This document shows positions 38,622 to 48,400 of a DNA stretch of 64,000 nucleotides, one piece after another (within the stretch, counting starts at the first letter, position 1; the number at the start of each line of letters is the position of its first letter). The position numbers and the translations under genes were made by a program. The notes beneath the pieces are model-generated. The model had not been told where the DNA came from, ran no database searches, and saw only the letters and a program-made list of their open reading frames with translations. The stretch comes from Neochlamydia sp. AcF84 (GTDB lineage Bacteria > Chlamydiota > Chlamydiia > Chlamydiales > Parachlamydiaceae). The DNA lies in NCBI RefSeq assembly GCF_011087585.1, contig NZ_VJOT01000040.1:1-64000 (forward strand), in the 5' to 3' direction.

Positions 38622-40742
38622 TTATTCGACGATACAAAAGCCTTCTTCATAAATAGGGCCAGTTTTGCCAATTTTTAATTTATTCTGAAAAAATTCGCGA
38701 TAAACTTTCAATCCTTGTTGGGCATTTTGGATGCAGTAAAAGCAATTAGTAATCCACTCAGAGCCCTTGATCGTGCCGGTGTTGTAATTTAATTGAAAGC
38801 GGCTGGTGATTTTTTGCTTCCAATAAGCGGGTTCTCCAAATAACAACACAGGATTTGAAGGAACTGAACCGACTTTTCGGCGCACTTCCTCTAAGGAATA
38901 TTCAAAATCTGTGCCAATTCCACCTTCTAAAAAGATAGGAAAATCGAGATTAAATTCTGCTTGGCGCTCCACAAGTTTATCTAAGCGATAAGTCATTTTA
39001 GCGTCTATATAAGGATTTTGCCGCTGTTCATTGACTACTGCCAGAGGGCCTGCTCTAAAATCTACTATATTAGCACAAGAAAGCATCTGGTATTCTTGTG
39101 CGACACGATTTCCTACCTCCATAGCCCCAGGCCCGCCGCCCGTAATTAAAGCAAGAGGTGTATCTTTTTTTAGCAAAGGATGATTCATTTCTTGGCGCAT
39201 CTCTATGACGCCTTTTAGAAGTTTTCTTAACTCAGTTTCAAAATTTCCTTCGAGTAGGTTAGAGCCATAAATGCCGAATACTGTAGAATTTAGAAAAGCT
39301 TCGATTTTTCCCAGAGGAACGAAGAGTCCCGAGTCATAGCCAGGCTTTTGCACGAATTGTAGAACCTTATGGCTAGTTTCATCTACCCAAAACACAGGGA
39401 TGGCAAACTTGTCCAGGTCATGTAAAAGAGCACGATCTTCTGCAGAGAAAAAGCCTAGATGTGATTGGGAGGCATATTGAAAATATATCCCTTTAAGGCA
39501 TCTTTGCACTTGATCGCTTAATAGCATACGCTTCATGAAAGGAGAGGGAAAATAACGGGTAAGGAGGATACCTTGGCTCGTAATGTTAGAATCATCGATA
39601 GCTTTTAAAAAGGGATAAGAGGGCTGCTGCTTAATGAAACGTTCGACCATGAGTGCTTTCCTAGTTCCATGGCCCCATTTGGGAAATTCTTGAAAACGTG
39701 ACGTGCGCGTAATCCAGGCTTCCGGTTTTAGATTGAGAAATTGCTCTCCTTTTACCACAAACACTGCCGCACGATTTTCTATAGGTTCAGGTGCTGTTTT
39801 AAAAGCTTCAAAAAGCACGCTAGTATCTTCTAGACAAGCCTGTAATTGATCGCGATCAGAAAAATATACATGCTCACGATAAGGTTCTAAAGTATAAAAT
39901 TCTAGAGGAATATCGGTAATCTCTCTTTGGCTACTGCCATACAGCTCATAGATGTCACCTGAAGCATAGGTATCAGGTTGGAGAACCGAAGCTGTCGTGT
40001 GCTGGACTTCCGTAGAAAGAAGTTCTTGGGCTACATGGCCGAAAACTGTTCTAATATGTAAGGGTAAAGTACGAACAAGTAAAAGCTCATTTTTGTTTAC
40101 CTCTCGGGGCTGATCTAGCTCCCATTCTTGGTGAAGTTTTAAGATTTCCCGCATACTAAGCGAGGATGTTAATGCTTTTGCGACGGTAGGAAGGAAACCA
40201 TGAATGGTCGAGGCATATCCACCTCGCCCTTTTAGTAAGGATAGGTAGGCTACCGTCCGCCCATCTACTTTATCGAGGATTAAATTATCACTTCCATGTA
40301 ATCCTCCTAGCGAAAGTAGAGGCCTTCCCCATCGATCAGAGCGCCCAAACATGCGAAAGAGATAATCAGGATCACGCACGCGACGGCGCTCATCCGCAGC
40401 AAAAAGGCGACCAATTGCTGCTCCCACTTCAATGTGTTTAAGCATTTCCGCACCTACCCTTCCTAGGGCGGAAAGATGAACTTTAACTTCAGCACAGCTA
40501 TTTTGCTTATCTAATTGATATTCGATGCCTATGCCATTCACTCCTAATTGTGCCAGCGTGCTTTTGATATTAAAGAAAAGATGATTTAAATCTATCTCAA
40601 ATCCAACAAAGAGTGAAGGTATTTGACTAATAAAAACTGTTGCTATTCTAGTGTTTTCATGGATAGGCCCTAAATGTGTAATTATGCCATCCGGAGTGAC
40701 TAAATCTAAATATTTTGTTTCGAGAAATAATTGGCTATTCAT
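38622..40742 (-). CDS. Large protein with a C-terminal LOG-type Rossmann domain
   Basis: In the 706-residue product the last ~200 residues contain ALITGGGPGAMEVGN and PIFLEGGIGTDFEYSLEEVR, close to the GGGxxGxMG and PGGxGTxxE motifs of LOG/TIGR00730 nucleotide-binding proteins (cytokinin-activating nucleoside monophosphate phosphoribohydrolase family). The 500-residue N-terminal part has no motif I recognise, though NGIGIEYQLD and GRVGAEMLKHIEVGAAIGRL look conserved. LOG proteins are usually ~190 residues, so this is a large fusion. It could bind or hydrolyse a nucleotide; the activity is inferred. Confidence 0.65.
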   Translation of the reverse strand: MNSQLFLETKYLDLVTPDGIITHLGPIHENTRIATVFISQIPSLFVGFEIDLNHLFFNIKSTLAQLGVNGIGIEYQLDKQNSCAEVKVHLSALGRVGAEMLKHIEVGAAIGRLFAADERRRVRDPDYLFRMFGRSDRWGRPLLSLGGLHGSDNLILDKVDGRTVAYLSLLKGRGGYASTIHGFLPTVAKALTSSLSMREILKLHQEWELDQPREVNKNELLLVRTLPLHIRTVFGHVAQELLSTEVQHTTASVLQPDTYASGDIYELYGSSQREITDIPLEFYTLEPYREHVYFSDRDQLQACLEDTSVLFEAFKTAPEPIENRAAVFVVKGEQFLNLKPEAWITRTSRFQEFPKWGHGTRKALMVERFIKQQPSYPFLKAIDDSNITSQGILLTRYFPSPFMKRMLLSDQVQRCLKGIYFQYASQSHLGFFSAEDRALLHDLDKFAIPVFWVDETSHKVLQFVQKPGYDSGLFVPLGKIEAFLNSTVFGIYGSNLLEGNFETELRKLLKGVIEMRQEMNHPLLKKDTPLALITGGGPGAMEVGNRVAQEYQMLSCANIVDFRAGPLAVVNEQRQNPYIDAKMTYRLDKLVERQAEFNLDFPIFLEGGIGTDFEYSLEEVRRKVGSVPSNPVLLFGEPAYWKQKITSRFQLNYNTGTIKGSEWITNCFYCIQNAQQGLKVYREFFQNKLKIGKTGPIYEEGFCIVE

Positions 40743-41138
40743 ACATCTCCTAGCAGAAGGCTGATCATATGAACCTGTCTAAAATTAGTCAATCTCACAG
40801 CTTCTATAAAAAATTGCGAGCAAATGCTAAAAAGATTTTAGAGCGCGAAAGATAGAGCAGAAAGGAGGCTAAAATTTTTAAGTACGTTCTTTGTACGCCA
40901 ATTTACATAAATGCTTTACTTTTAGCACCATTTTTTGTGAATATTGTGTTTATAGCCTGTCAATAAAGTAAGAGGCAAAGAGAAACAAAAGTGCTAACCT
41001 TTTATCTTTAATGGCAACCTTTTCTTTCTTCTTTTGAATTAAATCTCTCATAGTTAGGCGGTTAATTTTATAAGTATAAGCAGTGCTTTTGCGTAAAGAA
41101 AGCTTTTTCAAAGTAAAAAGACAACTTTAAGAGAGAAT
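40743..41138. other. Spacer between the LOG-domain gene and IS66
   Basis: The 396 bp contain no recognisable gene; the right part borders the IS66 left end at 41139. Confidence 0.4.
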
Positions 41139-42685
41139 GTAAGCGGTCACGGGGGTTATCAATTACTTTGTGATAAATAAAATAATTTCTAGAGTTTATA
41201 TTTACTTAATCATATATTGAGTAGTATGCAACTCTCATACGAGCAACTATTTAAAGAGAACGCAGAGCTAAGGGCTGAGATTATCCAGCTTCGAGCTGAA
41301 AATACGCAGCTAAAAGCTTTAGTGAATAGACTAGAAAAGGTAATCACCAAGCTTGAAGCACGCATTGCCCAGCTAGAGGCACAGCTTAATCAAAATTCCA
41401 AGAATAGCTCCAAGCCACCATCTACTGATCAAAAAGCTAATCGTTCAACTACTCCAAAAACAGAAAAACGACCTTATCATCCTGGTGCTAGCCGTCAACT
41501 CCTACCTGCTAGCGCAGTTACCTCGCATGAAGTTCGTAGTGTAAAAGCTTGCCCCCATTGTCACTCTGCTATGCATGCCACTGATAAGGTTTTTTCCTGG
41601 CAGCAGATCGAGCTTCCTGAAATTAAGCCTTTGGTGCATCAAATAGATTTAGTAACGAGCAGATGCCCTTGCTGCCATCTAGAAACAAGACCTGAACTTA
41701 CAGAAAATGAGCAATTCTTACTTGGCCCTAGGCTGGAAGGCTTTATTAATCTGCTGATGGGACAATATCGTCAAGGCCATCGTGCGGTGCGCACCATGAT
41801 TAGTGCCTTACTGCCTCACGTGGCTTTAAGCCAAGGTTTTATTTCTAAAGTTAAAGCTCGCACCGCTGCTTTACTTTTTTCGTCTTATGAAACACTTGTT
41901 AAAGCAGCTACTACTACCCAGCAACCTTTGCATATAGATGCAACGAACTGGCGCCACGCCGCCACTAACGAACATTTGCTAGTATTACGTGTAGGAAATG
42001 TGATTGCTTATGCATTAAGACCTTATCAAAATGGTGCTACTCTAAAGGCATTAGTCGGCCAGCAGATTCATTGCTTAGTGAGTGATCGAGGTTTAGCTAT
42101 CCATCAAATTAAGGTGAAGATCAAACAGTATTGTCTAGCTCATCTACTCCGTAATATACAAGGGCAAGCAGAACAGCCCAATATATCTTTAGAGGATACC
42201 CAGCGTTTAGGAGCCCTATATGATACCTTGCAAGAGCTTTTTAAAGATAAGCATCGCCTAGAAAAAGGACAAATCAGCCAGTCTACTTGGCAGCAGTATG
42301 GGTATCTTAGCTGGCGTTATATACAAGAAGAATTACAAGAGCTGGAGCGCTGGGGTAGCATTAAGAAATTACGGAAGTTTTGTCACAAGCTTTTAAAACA
42401 GATCAAACATTTCCGTGCTTACTTAACAGATCCTACTATTCCTATGACCAATAATGCTGCCGAAGAATCTTTAAGAAATCTAGTCATTGTACGTAAGTTA
42501 TGTCTAGGCAGCCAGTCTACCTATGGCAAAAGATGGAGGGAAGTACTACATAGCTGTATCGAAACTCTTTATCGACAAGGAAAATCTATTCTAGATTTTC
42601 TAGCAGACGCTATATATGCCGCTCGTACCAAGCAACCCATGCCTTCTGTTATCTAAAAAACCTTTTATATCCCGTGACCGCTTAC
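41139..42685 (+). mobile_element. Complete IS66-type element, single-ORF (ISBst12-like)
   Basis: The left end GTAAGCGGTCACGGG and right end CCCGTGACCGCTTAC are perfect 15 bp inverted repeats typical of IS66. Only one ORF lies between them and there is no tnpA or tnpB, as in the ISBst12 subgroup. No 8 bp target duplication flanks it: GAGAGAAT on the left, GTAGCAAG on the right. It is probably the master copy for the two miniature elements. Confidence 0.92.
41217..42656 (+). CDS. IS66-family transposase
   Basis: The 479-residue transposase begins with a leucine-zipper coiled coil (about 5-58, LRAEIIQLRAENTQLKALV), then NSKNSSKPPSTD, the conserved IS66 'SS.PPS' linker. A zinc-binding segment CPHCHSAM ... 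CPCCHLE follows, and then the DDE catalytic core (HIDATNWR, LVSDRGLA, NNAAEESLRN). The frame looks intact, so the element may be active. It starts at TTG 41217 or ATG 41226; the second ATG (residue 4) is also credible. It lies alone inside its terminal repeats. Confidence 0.95.
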   Translation: MSSMQLSYEQLFKENAELRAEIIQLRAENTQLKALVNRLEKVITKLEARIAQLEAQLNQNSKNSSKPPSTDQKANRSTTPKTEKRPYHPGASRQLLPASAVTSHEVRSVKACPHCHSAMHATDKVFSWQQIELPEIKPLVHQIDLVTSRCPCCHLETRPELTENEQFLLGPRLEGFINLLMGQYRQGHRAVRTMISALLPHVALSQGFISKVKARTAALLFSSYETLVKAATTTQQPLHIDATNWRHAATNEHLLVLRVGNVIAYALRPYQNGATLKALVGQQIHCLVSDRGLAIHQIKVKIKQYCLAHLLRNIQGQAEQPNISLEDTQRLGALYDTLQELFKDKHRLEKGQISQSTWQQYGYLSWRYIQEELQELERWGSIKKLRKFCHKLLKQIKHFRAYLTDPTIPMTNNAAEESLRNLVIVRKLCLGSQSTYGKRWREVLHSCIETLYRQGKSILDFLADAIYAARTKQPMPSVI

Positions 42686-42882
42686 GTAGCAAGGTTGGAA
42701 TGTTGGCTAAAAGATAAAAAAAGCTTTTTTTCAATCATTTGTCTAAGATTAGCTAAATCAGTAATTAGCCTTTCCTCAAATTTTTCAGACTATTAACCTC
42801 ATGATAGAAAAAATTTACAAGTTTAATTTATATAATCACTTGCAGCCTAGCAAAAATTTGTAAAAAACCTTCTTAATTTTTT

Positions 42883-43443
42883 TTATTCACTGTTCACGAT
42901 AAAGTCGATAATTTTTTGAGACAAGTGATCATATAAAGGGGAATGAGCAGCCTCGTAAGCTTCATCATAATTCGTTAGCTGGCCTAAAGAAAAGACATTG
43001 ATCCCATCACGCGTTTTTTCATATTCATGGTCAAACTCAATCGTAGCCATCACCTTAGCGGGCCCCGCTAGCGGTTTTCCCTTTATATTATCTACCAAGG
43101 TTACTTGAGCTATTGCTGTTAACCGCGTTTCAGTAGGGATAATAGAATGTCTTAATTTCCCACTATTTTTACGTTCATAATGGTAGCCCACATTTTCATT
43201 TTCGATAGGTAATAACTCCACTAGTAGGGTAAGATCGCCTCCCCATTCTTGATATTGCAAACCTGTTTGCGTGGAGACTAATTTTATTAGATTAGCAGTC
43301 AAATGACCTTTGGCATCATTTTTAACATAGGGAATACAGATTGTTTGGTATGAAGATAAAACCTCCTCCGGGCCGACATGATAACCACAAGCAGTTATAA
43401 GAAAAAAAGGAGAAAAAAAAATCCATAGATAGCAACGTGTCAT
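42883..43443 (-). CDS. lptE: LptE-like outer-membrane lipoprotein
   Basis: The 186-residue protein has a lipoprotein signal (MTRCYLWIFFSPFFLITAC) with the lipobox LITAC at residue 19, immediately followed by GYHVG, the 'CGYH' start that marks LptE. The mature part is short and beta-rich with an amphipathic C-terminal helix. LptE plugs LptD to insert LPS into the outer membrane. It lies 38 bp downstream of the bamD-like gene, probably in one operon. The synteny with the dnaE neighbourhood in Chlamydia supports the call. Confidence 0.78.
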   Translation of the reverse strand: MTRCYLWIFFSPFFLITACGYHVGPEEVLSSYQTICIPYVKNDAKGHLTANLIKLVSTQTGLQYQEWGGDLTLLVELLPIENENVGYHYERKNSGKLRHSIIPTETRLTAIAQVTLVDNIKGKPLAGPAKVMATIEFDHEYEKTRDGINVFSLGQLTNYDEAYEAAHSPLYDHLSQKIIDFIVNSE

Positions 43444-43481
43444 GAATGATTAGCTATTTTTATCTTTTTATCTGAAGGCGC

Positions 43482-44474
43482 CTATAGAACAAGAGGAGCT
43501 AAAGCTCCGGAATCATGAGTAAAGCCCATCTGCTTTAATCTATCTTTACAACGCTGAGCCACTAGAGTATCTGGAAAGTTCTTAATCGCATTACTATAAT
43601 AAATAAGTGAAGCGCGTGGCTGCTTAATCTTCTCATAATATTTAGCTGTTTCATAAAGGGCTGTGGCATAACACTCTTTTATACGTTGAACATTATGTCT
43701 GGCTTCATCTATCCGCTCATCTTTAGGAAATTCGTGGATGAATTTCTTAGCATTAAGCTCTGCAAAAGCTAAAACATCAGGATTTTGCGGCTCATTTTGG
43801 CATAAATCGTAGTAAATATAGCTTATATTGACATAGCTGGTAGGCGTTAATTCATTTTTAGGAAAACGTGAGCATAAAAGCTGAAAAGATTCGATACTGC
43901 AGCGATATTCACGCTTTTCCCAAAGAAGGCATCCCTTAGCATATAAAGCCTGAGCTGCCATTTCATGGCTCGGCATGGCGGTAATCACTTCATCGTAAAT
44001 AGACAAAGCAAGGCTTTTGCCTGTCGACCATTTTGGAAGCTGTTTTGTACCTAATAGACGTCGTTTAGCGCCGCCGCGTAACTGTTCTGCAATAGCATAT
44101 TTATACTTAATTGCCTCTAGGAAATGTTGAGGATTGTTTTGGCATTTAAGATAGGCAGAAAAAGCTTTATTAGCAAAATCATATTCTTTTAGATTAAATT
44201 CCGCTATTCCTAAATAATATAGAGACTGCTGTCCATATGGATTGTTAGGGAAGTTATTAGAAACAATAGCAAACTGACGAGAAGCTTCCTGCCAATCTCC
44301 ATTATCCATAGCCGTTTGTCCCAAAGAAAAATGTTGGTCTGGCTGCAAAGTGGCTAGCTTATCTACATCAACAATTCGTCCATTTTTAATTGTATAAGCT
44401 GCTTCTACATAAGGGCTACTTAAGTAGCAAAATGTAAAAAATACCAAACGCACGTAGATGCTTAAATGTTTCAT
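43482..44474 (-). CDS. BamD/YfiO-like TPR envelope protein
   Basis: The protein carries a signal-peptide-like N-terminus (MKHLSIYVRLVFFTFCYLSS). At least four TPR-like helix pairs follow, including FSLGQTAMDNGDWQEASRQF, YYLGIAEFNLKEYDFANKAF and SIESFQLLCSRFPKNELTP. BamD proteins scaffold the outer-membrane beta-barrel assembly machine, and this layout matches, but there is no clear lipobox Cys in the first 25 residues after the leader. The start at 44474 was preferred to 44492 because AAGGAG lies seven bases upstream. It is the first gene of the pair with lptE. Confidence 0.7.
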   Translation of the reverse strand: MKHLSIYVRLVFFTFCYLSSPYVEAAYTIKNGRIVDVDKLATLQPDQHFSLGQTAMDNGDWQEASRQFAIVSNNFPNNPYGQQSLYYLGIAEFNLKEYDFANKAFSAYLKCQNNPQHFLEAIKYKYAIAEQLRGGAKRRLLGTKQLPKWSTGKSLALSIYDEVITAMPSHEMAAQALYAKGCLLWEKREYRCSIESFQLLCSRFPKNELTPTSYVNISYIYYDLCQNEPQNPDVLAFAELNAKKFIHEFPKDERIDEARHNVQRIKECYATALYETAKYYEKIKQPRASLIYYSNAIKNFPDTLVAQRCKDRLKQMGFTHDSGALAPLVL

Positions 44475-45482
44475 TATACTCTCCTTAAACAAAACAGAAA
44501 GTTTAAACCATGTTAAATAAAAGGTAAAGGCGATTTACCGTAGACTCAAAGAGAAGACTAGAAAAATAATAAAGCACAAAAAATTTAGCAATATAGGATG
44601 AGTGATTGAATGGGGTAAGGAGCTTTTCCTTAAATTTTATAATTTTTTTAAGCTTGATTGCATAAGTGAGTTAATAGCTCGTCTAAAACACAGCCTTATA
44701 CTAGGCTTATCACCTGTTAATGCTTATAGTCCTTTGGACATCTTAGGCTTCTTCATAACCAAAATTTTGATGAAAAGCTTTGCTTGCTAGTTGGCTACTT
44801 TCTAAGAGCAAAAATTTTCCAAAGCTTCTTTTAAAGCGATACCTCGCCATTTCGGCAAGCGATCTTTCATGATCGCTGCCAGAATTCTTATAAAGCTACC
44901 TAGCTTTATCGTCTCTTTCTAAGCCTTGAATGACTTTTAAAGCATCCTTTCTTTTTTCATCCAAGGAGTACCCCTCTCTTGGCTTAGCCTTCCTCTTCTT
45001 CATGGAAATGCTACAGGATCTATACCCTCCATAAGATGATTGGCAAGAAGCCTGGCTATCCTAAGTGCTATCTCCATGGACGGTTTTTTCCTACTCTTTA
45101 GCAGCTTAAAGAATCATCTGGCTCGCTATTCAATCATCGGCTTTATTGCTCTTGATTGGTTTAATTATTTGAAAGAACACTATAGAGTTATCCTTAAGAA
45201 GCTTAAAGGCCTCCCTACCAAAAATTCTTTTATTCTGAAGTATGGAAAAAATCTCTCTTTTATAATGCATAGAGCAAAAAAAGATTGATTATGGGCTAAA
45301 AAGCTAGAGCCAATAGGATTGATCTGTAAGCAAAAAGATGGATTATACCAAGAATACTTGTCTAGCCTGGTTGGGACTATGCCGTAAAACAAGCAAAACT
45401 TATGGAGCCCTGCCAAACGCTAGTCCAGCCTTTCTTTTATTAGCTATGATAAGTTATATGTCAAAAAGAATAGCGCAATGAT
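44475..45482. other. Long spacer with a decayed minus-strand gene
   Basis: The 1008 bp between the bamD-like gene and dnaE holds no intact gene. The minus-strand remnant at about 44810-45003 is listed separately; frames at 44602-44790 and 45040-45288 have no family resemblance and are considered chance. Confidence 0.4.
44810..45003 (-). pseudogene. Unidentified decayed gene
   Basis: From an ATG at 45001-45003 the minus strand reads MKKRKAKPREGYSLDEKRKD then ALKVIQGLERDDKAR, meets a TAG, and continues in the same frame as LYKNSGSDHERSLAEMARYR. The hydrophilic, regular composition looks like former coding sequence. I could not place the family. Confidence 0.3.
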
Positions 45483-48400
45483 TTAATTTAAAGAATGCTT
45501 CATAATAAAGGAAAGTGTTTTAAGCTTAGATTCCAATTCAGGCGTTAAAGTTACTCCCCAACGGCTTTCAATATGTAAAATGGCATGCACATCTTCCTGG
45601 CAATGGAACTCCAATTGAATAGGCGTGGTTCCACGATGTTCTATGAATAACCCTTTAAGTTGCATAATTTGTGTTAAACGCACATTGTCCAAATCTATTT
45701 TTAAAGATAAAGTTTTAGACTCTCTCATTACCTCTCTCTTTTTTTCTAGCACAACTTTTGATTTTTCCACTTTTTTATCCCTCCCCTCTCCTATAGCTTT
45801 TGCAAAACGAGCGGCTTGTAATTTAGCCTTATCAAAAGCCCGATCGCATTCTTCTACCATCGCTTCATTAGCTTTAGTTAAATCATCAATCCATTTACAA
45901 GAAAGTCGAAGGGATTCTTCCTTTTTATCTACTTGGATGACTGCATATAAAAGTTGATTTTCTTTTAACAATAAGTTTTTCTGCTCAAACAAATCAGACC
46001 ATATAGGCATCTCATACCGATCCATGCCATCGCTAACCATCAAGATGGCAAATTTTTTTTGCGTTTTAGAAGAGACTCGTATTTCAGCTGTCTCTACAAT
46101 CAAAGCTGCTCGGAAGACAGCATTGTGCTCTAAATTCTGAACATGGCTTAAAGGTATGCAAGAAAGGCGCGTGATAATCTCACGATAAGCATCCATGGGA
46201 TGACCCGTTAAAAAAAAGCCCAAAAGTTCTTTTTCCCGCAAAAGAATATCCAAGCGGGAGGTCTTCTTTTTTACTTCGGGAGGATGCATAAAACGAGATT
46301 CGGAGGACTCTCCCATCAAAGCAAAAAGGGATAAGACGCCAGCTGAAGCTTCTTGCTTTTCTTTTAGCACAGTCTCATAGATAGGATCAATACTTTGCCT
46401 TAAGCTATCTCTCGACCAGCTAGTAAAATCAAAACATCCTGCATCCACCAAGTTTTCAATAACCTTTTTGCCCACTTTAGTGTTATCAATTCTTTTAATA
46501 AATTGATATAAGCTTGTATAAGGGCCGCCTTTATTTCTTTCTTTAATAATAGCTTCCACGACTCCTTCTCCCACTCCTTTAATACCTGCCATGGCGAAAC
46601 GAATTCCTTGAGGAGTAGCAAAAAAGGTGGCATGCGCTTCATTAACGTCTGGCTGTAAAATGGCAATACCCATTTCTTGGCATTCTCCAATAAATTTAGT
46701 TACCTTTGTTAAATCATCACTATCACACGTCATAAGAGCAGCCATCCACTCATTAGGGTAGTTAGCTTTCAGATAGGCAGTCACATAGGAGAGATAGCCA
46801 TAGGCAGCTGCATGGGATTTATTAAATCCATAGGCAGCAAATTTTTCCATTTTATCAAAAATTTGCATCGAGGTTTCTTCATCAATCCCGTTTTCCAACG
46901 AACCTAAACGAAATTTTTCTCGTTGCTGAAGCATTTGATCCCTATCTTTTTTACCCATAGCACGCCGCAAGACATCTCCTTCACCTAGCGAAAATTTAGC
47001 AAGCTTACTAGCTATCTGCATCACCTGCTCTTGATAAACCATAATGCCATAGGTTTCTGCAAGAATATCATTCATCCATGGATGATCATATTCAATAGGT
47101 TCACGGCCATGCTTTCTATTAATGAAAGAGGGAATCATGTCCATAGGGCCTGGTCGGTAGAGAGCTCCTACGGCAATAATTTCTTCAAACTTATCCAAAT
47201 GGAGCTGGCGTGCCAAATCTTGCATGCCTGCAGATTCCAGCTGAAAAATGCCTAAAGTTTTTCCTTGGTTTAAAAGATTAAAGGTAGGCTGATCATCTAA
47301 AGGAAGATTAATCCAATCAATGGCTTTACCAACCCTTTGATAAATTGCCTTTACACATATATGGATAGCGGTCAGTGTTTTAAGGCCTAAAAAGTCCACC
47401 TTTAGCATTCCCACTAATTCAACAGGTTTCATGGAAAGCTGCGTCACTGGCATATCAGAATCTTTAGAAAGGCAAACGGGTATAAAGTTAGTCAGCGGTT
47501 CTCCACTGATAATGATGCCTGCAGCATGAATACCCGTATTACGAATAGATCCCTCTAAAGTCTTACCTATATCGATGATGCGTTGAGCATCTTCGTCCTG
47601 CTCATACATGGCCCGTAAATCTGGATCTTTTTCTAAAGCTTTCTGGAGGGTAATATTGAGGTCATCAGGTACAAGTTTAGCAATCGCATTCACCTTAGCT
47701 AAAGGAACACTTAATACCCGTCCTACATCTTTAATGGTCATTTTAGCTTTCATGGTGCCAAAAGTAATGATCTGCGCAATATTATCTTTACCATATTTTT
47801 GAAGGGTATAGTTAATAACCTCACTGCGCCCATCCATACAAATATCTACGTCAATATCAGGATAAGAAAGCCGTTCAGGATTAATGAAACGCTCAAAAAA
47901 CAGATGAAAACGCAGAGGTTCAATATCGGTCACTCCAATCAGGTAAAGCACAATAGAACCAGCCCCCGATCCTCTGCCTGGTCCTACAGGGATCCCTTGA
48001 CGTTTGGCCCAATTGATAAAATCCCATACAATCAGCAAGTAATCGCTCATCCCTTTGGGAACAATAATGTCCATCTCATATTTCAAGCGCTCTTGTACAA
48101 TGTCAAGGGGATCTTTTTCAGGAAAGATTTCTTTGATTTTATTTAAACGTTCAGGTGTATACCGCTTGGTGATACCTTCCTCACATAATTGCCATAGGTA
48201 ATTTTTAACGGCCTCGGCTTGTTCCTCTTTAGTGTAATTTTTTCCCTCAAGAGCAGGGGGTAAGTAGATGGGATAATGCTTGGTTTTGAAATCAATCGAT
48301 ACATTACATTTCTCAGCAATTTCCAAGCTATTAGATAGAGCTTCTGGAAAATCGCTAAAAAGCTCAGCCATTTGCTGAGGAGATTTAAAATAGCATTCAT

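Noticed and set aside
44602-44790. Plus-strand 62-codon frame
   Set aside because: Hydrophobic chance frame in a decayed region without Shine-Dalgarno.
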